In this document: piece by piece, positions 1-5,280 of the stretch
Layout: every line of letters starts with the position of its first letter
Position numbering within the stretch: position 1 is the stretch's first letter
Origin: Spirochaetales bacterium
GTDB taxonomy: Bacteria; Spirochaetota; Spirochaetia; SZUA-6; DRHE01
Reading direction: 5' to 3'
NCBI GenBank assembly: GCA_016935715.1
Contig: JAFGQJ010000039.1
Location: 1 to 5,340, forward strand
DNA length: 5,340 nt
Position numbers and translations under genes: made by a program
Notes under the pieces: model-generated
Databases searched by the model: none
What the model was told of the DNA's origin: nothing
Seen by the model: the letters and a program-made list of their open reading frames with translations, nothing else

Positions 1-42
1 GGCGGCGTGCCGGCGGCGGAGCTGACCCTTTGCATCTGCTGA
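1..42 (+). CDS. Possible 3' end of an upstream gene, PASTA-like tail
   Basis: Frame 1 is open from the window edge to a TGA at 40-42 and reads GGVPAAELTLCIC. Twelve of the 13 sense codons end in G or C, as in the neighbouring genes, which supports coding. The tail resembles the last strand of PASTA domains (a VPAG..VTL.VS-like pattern). PASTA proteins bind peptidoglycan or beta-lactams. Linkage of PASTA kinases to rpe is known in Firmicutes (prkC, rsgA, rpe), so the neighbourhood fits, but 13 residues are too few to prove the family. The stop lies 23 nt before the rpe start, so the -35 region of the rpe promoter candidate would lie inside this coding tail. Confidence 0.3.
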   Translation, partial: GGVPAAELTLCIC

Positions 43-59
43 AGAGTTTCTGCTATGAT
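30..59 (+). promoter_or_regulatory. Candidate extended -10 promoter of rpe
   Basis: TATGAT at 54-59 (5 of 6 matches to TATAAT) is preceded by TGC at 51-53, which forms an extended -10 element. A weak -35, TTGCAT, lies at 30-35 with an 18-bp spacer. Extended -10 promoters tolerate poor -35 boxes. Transcription about 7 nt after the -10 would begin at or very near position 66, the A of the rpe ATG, which predicts a leaderless or nearly leaderless mRNA. Confidence 0.45.
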
Positions 60-65
60 GTCTGC

Positions 66-728
66 ATGGCAGAAAGAACCGAGATTCTCGTGGCACCTTC
101 GATCCTGTCTGGGGACTTCGGATATCTGGCGGAGTCGGTGAAACGCATCGAAGAGGGTGGGGGAGACTGGATCCACCTGGACATCATGGACGGCGTGTTC
201 GTGCCCAATATCACCTTCGGGCCCCCCATGGTCTCCGCGCTGCGCCGTCACAGCCGGCTGCCCTTCGATACCCACCTCATGATCGTTCACCCGGAGAATT
301 ACGTCGACAAGTTCGCTGAAGCCGGTTCGGACATCATCACGATCCATTACGAGGGAACCGTCCACGTGCACAGGGTGCTGGGGCAGATACGGGAAAAGGG
401 CAAGAAAGTGGGCATTTCAGTCGTGCCTTCGACCCCGGCAGGGATGCTTTCCGAGCTCCTCCCGGAGCTGGACCTGATTCTGGTCATGACGGTGAATCCC
501 GGCTTCGGCGGCCAGAAGCTGATCGGACAGACCCTGGAAAAAGTCAGGCAGCTGGCGGAGATGCGGCGCAGGGAAGGCCACCGCTATCTCATCGAAGTGG
601 ACGGAGGGATCAACAGGGAAACCTGCAAGCTCGCCGTCGATGCCGGCGCGGATGTTCTGGTCGCCGGTTCGGCGGTTTTCGATTCCGAGGATATTGGAAA
701 AGAGATTAATGCTCTGAAATGCCGATGA
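66..728 (+). CDS. rpe: Ribulose-phosphate 3-epimerase
   Basis: This cytoplasmic TIM-barrel enzyme interconverts D-ribulose 5-phosphate and D-xylulose 5-phosphate in the pentose phosphate pathway. The 220-residue product has the usual family length. Motifs in order are APSILS (10-15), HLDIMDG with metal and catalytic residues H37 and D39, FDTHLM with H70, VNPGFGGQ (143-150) and the VDGGIN loop with catalytic D179. A phosphate-binding VAGSAVF follows at 199-205. ATG 66 was chosen because family members begin just before APSIL. The frame stays open upstream through a TTG at 30, but those 12 residues have no family counterpart. No Shine-Dalgarno lies within 15 nt of the ATG, and a -10 box sits only 6 nt away, so initiation may be leaderless. 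Small departures from the common pattern are VVPSTP where LNPATP is typical, and QKL where QKF or QSF is typical. All catalytic residues are present. Confidence 0.96.
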   Translation: MAERTEILVAPSILSGDFGYLAESVKRIEEGGGDWIHLDIMDGVFVPNITFGPPMVSALRRHSRLPFDTHLMIVHPENYVDKFAEAGSDIITIHYEGTVHVHRVLGQIREKGKKVGISVVPSTPAGMLSELLPELDLILVMTVNPGFGGQKLIGQTLEKVRQLAEMRRREGHRYLIEVDGGINRETCKLAVDAGADVLVAGSAVFDSEDIGKEINALKCR

Positions 729-781
729 ACAATTATAGATACAGTTTCGGTTTTGAGGAGTCGAAATAATATAGGGGACCA

Positions 782-1738
782 ATGTTTCGTAGAACAGTAT
801 CGATTATCCTGCTCGTACTGCTGCCCGCATGCCTCTTTGCCCAGATCGCTTCCGGATCATCCGAAGCATTACGGGAGGGTTTGCTCCTGTTCAAGCAGGA
901 GCGATTCCCGGATGCGATCCGCGTATTCCAGGCTCTGATTTCGGACTACCGGGACGAACCGGGGCGGGAGGCGGTTGCGGACGCCTACTACTGGATGTCC
1001 CGCGCCTACCTGGCCATCTCAGACTACGAGGAAGCAGCCAGGAACCTGGAATATTTCCTTTCCAATTACCCCTCCAATCCGTACTATCCGGATGCTCTGT
1101 ATCAGAAGGGGCGATTGCTCTACCTCCAGGACGATCCGGAGAGCGGGATCCAGGTGTTGGAGATCTTCGTAACGGAGTATCCGGAATCGGAGTACGTGGG
1201 CAGTGCCTATTTTTGGCTCGGGGAATCCCTGTTTTCCCTGGGATACCTGGAGGAGGCGGCCCGTGTATTCAACAAGGTGATCGTGGAACACCCGAAAAGC
1301 GTCAAATTCGAAGCCGCCAGCTACCGGCTCTCCCTGATCGAGTACAAGAAGCGGGAGAACGAGCTGCTGAAGCTCCTGAAATGGAGCCACGAAGAAGCCC
1401 TGAAGTCCGTGGCGGAGTTCAGGCGGCGGGAGAAGGCCTACGAGCAGGCGCTTGCCGTCTATCAGCGGAAACTGTCGTCGGAGGACTTCGCCGAGGCGAC
1501 TGAGCAGGAGCGGAGCGCACTGCAGCAGCTGCAGAGTGAAAACGAAGCGCTGCAGAACCGGATACGTGCCCTGGAAGCCCGGATCGCCGAGAGCGGCACC
1601 GGCGAATCCGTGCAGGTGGAGCAGCAGCGCCTGGAGAGCCTGGAAAGCCGGGAAAAGGCGCTGCGGTTGAAGGAGGAAGCCCTGACTTTGAAAGAGGCGC
1701 TGCTGCTGAAACTGTTGGAACAAGCGGAACAGCAATGA
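782..1738 (+). CDS. Exported TPR and coiled-coil protein (YbgF/BamD-like architecture)
   Basis: This 318-residue protein has an N-terminal export signal: RR at 3-4, a hydrophobic core at 6-14, then LPAC (14-17) followed by LFAQ (18-21). It could be cleaved after A20 by signal peptidase I, or lipidated on C17 through a poor lipobox with Pro at -2. Four TPR-like helical pairs follow at about 27-60, 66-99, 103-136 and 140-173, with YP or HP turns (NYP, EYP, EHP) typical of BamD and YbgF/CpoB repeats. Residues 185-315 are rich in Glu, Gln, Leu, Lys and Arg and are predicted coiled coil, broken near 272-280 by a Gly/Ser/Thr stretch. CpoB/YbgF has its coiled coil before the TPRs, so this is the reverse order. 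AGGGG at 773-777 is the ribosome site, 4 nt from the ATG. The 53-nt upstream gap is AT-richer than its surroundings, but no convincing promoter was found there. The protein is probably periplasmic scaffolding; its exact role is unknown. Confidence 0.88.
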   Translation: MFRRTVSIILLVLLPACLFAQIASGSSEALREGLLLFKQERFPDAIRVFQALISDYRDEPGREAVADAYYWMSRAYLAISDYEEAARNLEYFLSNYPSNPYYPDALYQKGRLLYLQDDPESGIQVLEIFVTEYPESEYVGSAYFWLGESLFSLGYLEEAARVFNKVIVEHPKSVKFEAASYRLSLIEYKKRENELLKLLKWSHEEALKSVAEFRRREKAYEQALAVYQRKLSSEDFAEATEQERSALQQLQSENEALQNRIRALEARIAESGTGESVQVEQQRLESLESREKALRLKEEALTLKEALLLKLLEQAEQQ

Positions 1739-2946
1739 ACAGAATCTCTGGAAAAGCCCGGCTCCTTGCGGTCGCACTGCTGGCAACCGCAGCCTGCTCT
1801 CTGGCCGCCCAGGAACTCGATTCGGGCAAAGTACGTTTGATCCTGCACGAGGGCATCGGGCGTTTTTCCCTCTACACCCGCCGCTCCCCCGCCGCAGCGG
1901 AGCTGATCCCGCTGTTCGTCGACCAGGATCCCAGGACCTCGGGCGTCTCCCTGGTCGTAGACAACAGGATCTACAAGCTGGGAAGCAGCGCCGAGTTTAC
2001 CGAAAGCGTAGAGTACTCCGCCGATCCGGCAACGGCCAGGTTCCGCTGGACCTCCCGAAGCCTGGAGGTAGTACAGGAGTTCACACCGGTGTCCTCATCT
2101 CCGCAGGCCCAGCCCGAAGGGGTGAGGATGTCCATACGCATCAGCAACCGTTCCCGTAATCGGCAGTCCGTCGGCCTCAGGCTGTGCCTGGACACCTATC
2201 TGGGGGAGGAAAACCTTTCCCACTTCTCTTCAGATCGCCACCAGGAGATCCGCAGCGAGCTCACGGTGGAGGCGGATGAAATGATTCGCTATTGGGTGTC
2301 CCCGTCCGCCGACGCTCCCCAGGCCGTCGGCCTGTTGTGCATGACCAGCGGCTCCGACATCACTCCTCCGGACAGGATCGTATTCGCCAACTGGAAGCGG
2401 CTCAACGAGGCTTCGTGGTACTACGAGACGTCGAGCAGCAGGAATTTCAACCTCATGCCCTATTCGATCAATGACTCGGCGGTCTGCATGTACTACGATC
2501 CGGTGAGCATCCCGGCGCTGGCCAGCAGGGAAATCGTCCTGGTCCTCGCCAATCTCACGCTGACCGGCTATGGGGAAGGTGTGCAGGTCGCAGCCGCCGA
2601 GGCCGCGCCGGTAACGCCGGAGGCGCCGCCGGAGATCCCCGCGGAGACGCCCCCGGCCGTACCTGAGGAAGCGCCTCCGGCGGTTCCTGAAGAACCACCC
2701 GCCGAACAGCCCGCAGAGCCACCCGCCACCGCGGCGCCGCCGGAAAACCTCGAAGCTCTGCTCGAATATACCCTCTCCGAAGACGGCTCGAACGAGCAGC
2801 ACCTTGCTCAACTGAACAGCTTGATCGAACGAATAAACGAGCGCCTGGCATCGGGGCAGCAGATCAGCGCTGAAGAGCTTCGGTTGATGGAGGAAATCCT
2901 TTCTGTTATAAAAGATAAAGCAGAAAGGTATTCCGGCGGGCGTTAG
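1735..2946 (+). CDS. Exported protein of unknown function: beta-rich domain, Pro/Glu linker, helical tail
   Basis: I do not recognise this 403-residue protein. It starts at an ATGA overlap with the preceding gene and lacks a strong Shine-Dalgarno, so its translation is probably coupled. Residues 1-25 are a signal peptide (K7, R9, hydrophobic 10-20, then CSLAAQ). C21 gives a marginal lipobox (TAAC); otherwise cleavage falls after A25. Residues about 28-280 alternate short hydrophobic strands with polar turns and read as a mostly beta domain, with aromatic-rich patches such as WYYETSS near 227-233. Residues 286-337 are a disordered Pro/Glu/Ala linker containing two PPAVPEE units. Residues 338-400 are predicted helical and charged, possibly a docking segment. 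The Pro/Glu linker is of the type that spans periplasm or peptidoglycan. Its neighbours suggest it works with the two TPR proteins; that is inference. A promoter candidate is embedded in its last codons. Confidence 0.85.
   Translation: MNRISGKARLLAVALLATAACSLAAQELDSGKVRLILHEGIGRFSLYTRRSPAAAELIPLFVDQDPRTSGVSLVVDNRIYKLGSSAEFTESVEYSADPATARFRWTSRSLEVVQEFTPVSSSPQAQPEGVRMSIRISNRSRNRQSVGLRLCLDTYLGEENLSHFSSDRHQEIRSELTVEADEMIRYWVSPSADAPQAVGLLCMTSGSDITPPDRIVFANWKRLNEASWYYETSSSRNFNLMPYSINDSAVCMYYDPVSIPALASREIVLVLANLTLTGYGEGVQVAAAEAAPVTPEAPPEIPAETPPAVPEEAPPAVPEEPPAEQPAEPPATAAPPENLEALLEYTLSEDGSNEQHLAQLNSLIERINERLASGQQISAEELRLMEEILSVIKDKAERYSGGR
2650..2697 (+). repeat. Tandem PPAVPEE repeat in the Pro/Glu linker
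   Basis: Two consecutive 24-bp units encode PPAVPEEA and PPAVPEEP (residues 306-321 of the 1735-2946 protein). The units differ at several synonymous positions, so the repeat is old or maintained at protein level rather than a recent slip. It lies within a longer linker of mostly Pro, Glu and Ala (residues 286-337). Confidence 0.75.
2884..2912 (+). promoter_or_regulatory. Candidate internal sigma-70 promoter for the 2987-4099 gene and dtd
   Basis: TTGATG at 2884-2889 and TATAAA at 2907-2912 are separated by 17 bp. TGT at 2904-2906 makes an extended -10. The -35 matches 4 of 6 positions and the -10 matches 5 of 6. The box falls on codons GTT ATA AAA GAT AAA, which are AT-rich and unlike the GC-ending codons of the rest of the gene. 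This suggests selection for something besides protein. The predicted start near 2919 gives a leader of about 68 nt before the next ATG. Confidence 0.5.
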
Positions 2947-2967
2947 GGCGTGTTCGAATCCCGACGC
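2940..2967 (+). promoter_or_regulatory. Intercistronic hairpin over the stop codon, upstream of the TPR-membrane gene
   Basis: GCGTT (2940-2944) and GGG (2946-2948) can pair with CCC (2960-2962) and GACGC (2963-2967), giving eight pairs with one G-U and one bulged A. The loop is 11 nt and contains TTCGAA. There is no following T-run, so it is not a standard intrinsic terminator. It lies in the leader of a transcript from the 2884-2912 promoter candidate, 19 nt before the next start. It could influence translation or mRNA decay; folding energy was not computed. Confidence 0.3.
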
Positions 2968-2986
2968 GAATACTGCGACAACCAGA

Positions 2987-4099
2987 ATGCCGAAAAGTGT
3001 ACTGACACGGGCTCGTCAGCTCTTCAGACGTAGGAGATTCTCCCAGGTAATCCGCCTGCTGGAAAGCCAGATCTTCCGCTACCGCAATCATGCGGAGTTC
3101 TACGCCCTGCTGGGCTCGGCCTGCCTGCACACCGGTGATTTCGGCGGGGCCGAATCGTACCTGAGGCGGGCCGAGCAGCTCAATGAAGATCACCTCGACA
3201 CCCAGCTCGGGCTGGCGGCGGTCGCCTTCAAACGCGGCCAGGTCGACGACGCCCTGAAACACTGGCTGAAGGTGGTCGATCTCGATCCGGGGAACAGGAA
3301 AGCCCGCGGCGCCCTGGACGCCCTGCGAAAGGATGCCAGCTGGGAAGGTTCGGCGGTCAATACCGAGGCGATCAGGTTCAGGAACGTGCTTCCCTCTCCA
3401 CCTGTCTCCCCATGGGCCTGGGTCGCTCCGCTGCTGCTTCTCGGCGCGGCTTCCGTGCTGGTGCTGGCGTACCTCTTCCTGCTTCCCCGGATCGCCCCGC
3501 GCAGAGCGCCCCGGCCGGGGGTGGATGAAATCGTGCTTTCCCTGGAGCAGCCGCTGAGCGTTCGCACCGCCGAGCCGCAGGCTGCCCAACCCCAGGCTGC
3601 CGAGCCCCAGGCTGCGCTCACGTTGAGCGACCAGGAAATAGAGCAGTCCTTCGAAACGATCAAGAGGTACCTCCTTGAGTATCGGGACAATCTGGCCCTC
3701 CGGGAAATCAACACACTCCTGCACTCCAATGCCTCGGTTTACGTCAAGGAAAAGGCCAGGTTGATGAAAACCTTCGTAGAGGATCCGGACTTTTCGACGA
3801 TCAGGGATCCTTTTCCCTTTCTCCAGGTACGCTCGGAACCGTTTCTGTATGAGGATTGCTACGTGGTGTGGAAGGGAAAGGCAGCCAATGTCCGGGTCGG
3901 AGAGGATCGGATCACCTTCGATCTGCTGGTCGGCTACGAGGATGAGACCGAGCTCCTCGGCCTGGTTCCCGTGACCATGGGATTCGCGGCGTCCGTCGAA
4001 AACGGCGACGGGATCGAGGTTCTGGGGAAGGTGAGGATCGAATCCGATCAGCTCCACCTGGAGGCAATCTCCATACACAGATTGTACAGGAAGGGATGA
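2987..4099 (+). CDS. TPR protein with one membrane helix and a C-terminal possible OB-fold domain
   Basis: The 370-residue product has no signal peptide. Residues 4-34, 36-69 and 70-103 form three TPR-type helical pairs, the last ending in the typical DLDPGN. A Pro-rich stretch (135-142) leads into one transmembrane helix, about 143-167. An Arg-rich segment (R168, R172, R173, R176) follows, then a linker with three (E/Q)PQAA units (196-210). Residues 214-265 are helical. Residues about 288-367 alternate strands in a way that resembles an OB-fold, ending in EVLGKVRIES then LHLEAISIHRL. This reading is inference. The expected topology is TPRs in the cytoplasm and C-terminal domain in the periplasm, but the Arg cluster after the helix argues the other way. 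ATG 2987 is the first usable start after the previous stop; no clear Shine-Dalgarno precedes it. The gene ends in an ATGA overlap with dtd. Function is unknown, probably a membrane-bound scaffold. Confidence 0.87.
   Translation: MPKSVLTRARQLFRRRRFSQVIRLLESQIFRYRNHAEFYALLGSACLHTGDFGGAESYLRRAEQLNEDHLDTQLGLAAVAFKRGQVDDALKHWLKVVDLDPGNRKARGALDALRKDASWEGSAVNTEAIRFRNVLPSPPVSPWAWVAPLLLLGAASVLVLAYLFLLPRIAPRRAPRPGVDEIVLSLEQPLSVRTAEPQAAQPQAAEPQAALTLSDQEIEQSFETIKRYLLEYRDNLALREINTLLHSNASVYVKEKARLMKTFVEDPDFSTIRDPFPFLQVRSEPFLYEDCYVVWKGKAANVRVGEDRITFDLLVGYEDETELLGLVPVTMGFAASVENGDGIEVLGKVRIESDQLHLEAISIHRLYRKG
3572..3616 (+). repeat. Three tandem 15-bp units encoding (E/Q)PQAA
   Basis: Three head-to-tail 15-bp units at 3572-3586, 3587-3601 and 3602-3616 share the core CCNCAGGCTGC. 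They encode EPQAA, QPQAA and EPQAA just after the membrane helix of the surrounding gene. Near-identity at DNA level suggests recent slipped-strand duplication. Copy number changes would keep the frame and lengthen or shorten the linker by five residues. Confidence 0.85.
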
Positions 4100-4545
4100 G
4101 GGCTGTAGTTCAGCGGGTAACCGATGCCCGCGTGACGGTGGAGGGCCGCCTCTGCGGAGAGATCCGGGAGGGTCTGCTGGTCTACCTGGGCGTTGCCGGA
4201 GAGGACGGCGAGCAGGATCTGAAGACCCTGGCCGACAAGATCGTCAATCTCAGGATCTTTCCCGATCAGGATGACAAGATGAACCTCTCGGTGCTCGATA
4301 CCGGCGGCGGCATGCTGGTGGTTTCCCAGTTTACCCTCTACGGGGATGCCCGACGCGGCCGGCGCCCCTCCTACACGGCCGCCGCCGAACCCGGGAAGGC
4401 GCGTGCGTTCTACGAACGCTTCTGCCGGGAGATCCGCAGTCGAGGTCTGCAGGTGGAAACGGGGGAGTTTGCCGCCAGGATGGAGGTACGCTACACGAAC
4501 TTCGGCCCCGTCACCATCCTTCTCGATTCGACGAAGCTTTTCTGA
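4096..4545 (+). CDS. dtd: D-aminoacyl-tRNA deacylase (DTD)
   Basis: DTD hydrolyses the ester bond of D-aminoacyl-tRNAs (D-Tyr and others) and of mischarged glycyl-tRNA(Ala), recycling tRNA and keeping D-residues out of proteins. It acts in the cytoplasm as a homodimer. The 149-residue length is normal. Diagnostic features are the N-terminal MRAVVQRVTDARVTV, the KIVNLRIFPD segment (48-57), the catalytic-pocket motif SQFTLYGD (77-84) and the Gly-cisPro motif NFGPVT (135-140), whose G137-P138 excludes L-amino acids. F136 replaces the more usual acidic residue, at a variable position of that motif. AGGAAGG (4088-4094) lies close to the ATG, which overlaps the preceding TGA as ATGA, so translation is probably coupled to the TPR-membrane gene. 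No intrinsic terminator with a T-run was found in the 18 nt before the convergent gene. Confidence 0.96.
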   Translation: MRAVVQRVTDARVTVEGRLCGEIREGLLVYLGVAGEDGEQDLKTLADKIVNLRIFPDQDDKMNLSVLDTGGGMLVVSQFTLYGDARRGRRPSYTAAAEPGKARAFYERFCREIRSRGLQVETGEFAARMEVRYTNFGPVTILLDSTKLF

Positions 4546-4563
4546 GCACCGCCGGCGGCGAAG

Positions 4564-5244
4564 CTACCGCTCCAGGAGCAGGGAGCGGGAGACCGAGCGG
4601 GCCTTCTCCGCCACCTCGAGGTGGCGGCTTCGCTCCAACAGCATGAGCGCAATATCGGCGAAATCCGGATCCGCAATCCGCTGGATCGTATCGAGGTAGG
4701 TCAATGCCAGCCCTGCCTGTTCGCCGTCCAGATCGCCGCTCTGCAGCCTCAACAGGTCGCTCAAGCGGCGCCCTTCCGCCATGAGGGCGCTCAGGCTCCC
4801 GGCAGGGTGATAGAATCCCAGCAGACGAATGACCTCGCGCTTCAGGGAGAGGGAAAACCGGGGCAGATTGGCCGTCAGGAATTGGATCGCCTCCCCGTTT
4901 TCCTCGAGTCCGGCCGCGAGCTCAGGCTCCACGGTGTCAGCGGGAAACACGGAGGCCAGAAGCATCCTGAGGATCATCTCCCGTTCCCACTGTGGCCGTT
5001 CGTCCACCATCCCGCCCAGGGCGAGGATGATCTCCCCGATGCGTACGTCGGTCCTGAGACCGAGCGCGGAGGCCACCTCGAGAGCGAAGGAAAGGTCCCC
5101 CTGTTCGATCATTTCTACGATGAGGAGATTGTCGCTGCTGTCGGAGTGACGGATCCAGGCGACGGAGCTCTGGGATGGGGCGGAGGCTGCGCCGAGAAAA
5201 TAGAAGGCGCAGACGAGTACCGTTACGATCAAGGCTCTTCGCAT
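4564..5244 (-). CDS. Exported alpha-helical repeat protein, possibly HEAT-like
   Basis: This 226-residue protein is not recognised as a named family. A signal peptide covers about 1-22: RR at 2-3, hydrophobic 4-18 (LIVTVLVCAFYFLG), then AASAPSQ. Cleavage is likely after A20 or A22. The rest is almost entirely helical pairs with Asp or Pro turns. The C-terminal part (about 175-222) resembles HEAT repeats, with ADPDFADIALMLLERSRH then EVAEKARSV. ATG 5244 is preferred over GTG 5250 because AAGGG (5250-5254 on this strand) sits 5 nt before the ATG but overlaps the GTG. The gene converges on dtd with an 18-nt gap and probably has its own promoter upstream (5303-5331). It contains a perfect 20-bp palindrome near its 3' end. 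A periplasmic scaffold or interaction role is the only reasonable inference. Confidence 0.85.
   Translation of the reverse strand: MRRALIVTVLVCAFYFLGAASAPSQSSVAWIRHSDSSDNLLIVEMIEQGDLSFALEVASALGLRTDVRIGEIILALGGMVDERPQWEREMILRMLLASVFPADTVEPELAAGLEENGEAIQFLTANLPRFSLSLKREVIRLLGFYHPAGSLSALMAEGRRLSDLLRLQSGDLDGEQAGLALTYLDTIQRIADPDFADIALMLLERSRHLEVAEKARSVSRSLLLER
4608..4627. repeat. Perfect 20-bp palindrome inside the minus-strand gene
   Basis: The ten bases CCGCCACCTC (4608-4617) are followed directly by their exact reverse complement GAGGTGGCGG (4618-4627), centred on CTCGAG. As RNA or cruciform it could form an 8-bp stem with a 4-nt loop. It encodes residues S206-E213 of the helical protein, near its end. 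No T-run follows on either strand. It may be a coincidence of coding sequence, a protein-binding site or a mRNA hairpin. Confidence 0.8.
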
Positions 5245-5249
5245 ATCCA

Positions 5250-5254
5250 CCCTT
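5250..5254 (-). promoter_or_regulatory. Shine-Dalgarno deciding the start of the minus-strand gene
   Basis: On the minus strand AAGGG is followed by the 5-nt spacer TGGAT and then ATG at 5244-5242, which is suitable spacing. The alternative GTG at 5250-5248 would overlap this site, so it is unlikely to be used. Confidence 0.65.
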
Positions 5255-5280
5255 GAATATCGGAAGCCCCCGCATCCGCC

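Noticed and set aside
734..772. -10-like hexamers TATAGA (734-739) and AATAAT (765-770) before the first TPR gene.
   Set aside because: Neither has a credible -35 at 16-18 bp or an extended -10 TG, so a promoter was not called despite the local AT-richness.
2951..2964. GTTCGAATCCC looks like the T-loop of a tRNA, which would suggest a tRNA remnant or attachment site.
   Set aside because: The flanking bases do not form the T-stem, no acceptor stem or CCA follows at the right spacing, and coding sequence occupies the rest of the would-be tRNA.
2906..4078. Long minus-strand open frame (390 codons) opposite the TPR-membrane gene.
   Set aside because: The plus-strand reading has TPRs, a membrane helix and an ATGA overlap with dtd. 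The minus reading has no recognisable domain and is a GC-bias shadow.
4549..4558. Palindrome CCGCCGGCGG in the dtd / minus-gene gap.
   Set aside because: It is only 10 bp of pure G/C with no room for a stable loop, and is expected by chance in GC-rich DNA.
4567..4588. Hairpin CCGCTCC / GGAGCGG with an 8-nt loop, a possible terminator for the convergent genes.
   Set aside because: It lies in the last codons of the minus-strand gene and no T-run follows on either strand. The 7-bp stem is unremarkable at this GC content.
4621..5256. Plus-strand open frame opposite the helical minus-strand gene.
   Set aside because: The minus reading has a signal peptide, a well-placed Shine-Dalgarno and regular helical repeats. 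The plus reading is rich in Gln, Pro and Gly without a fold pattern.
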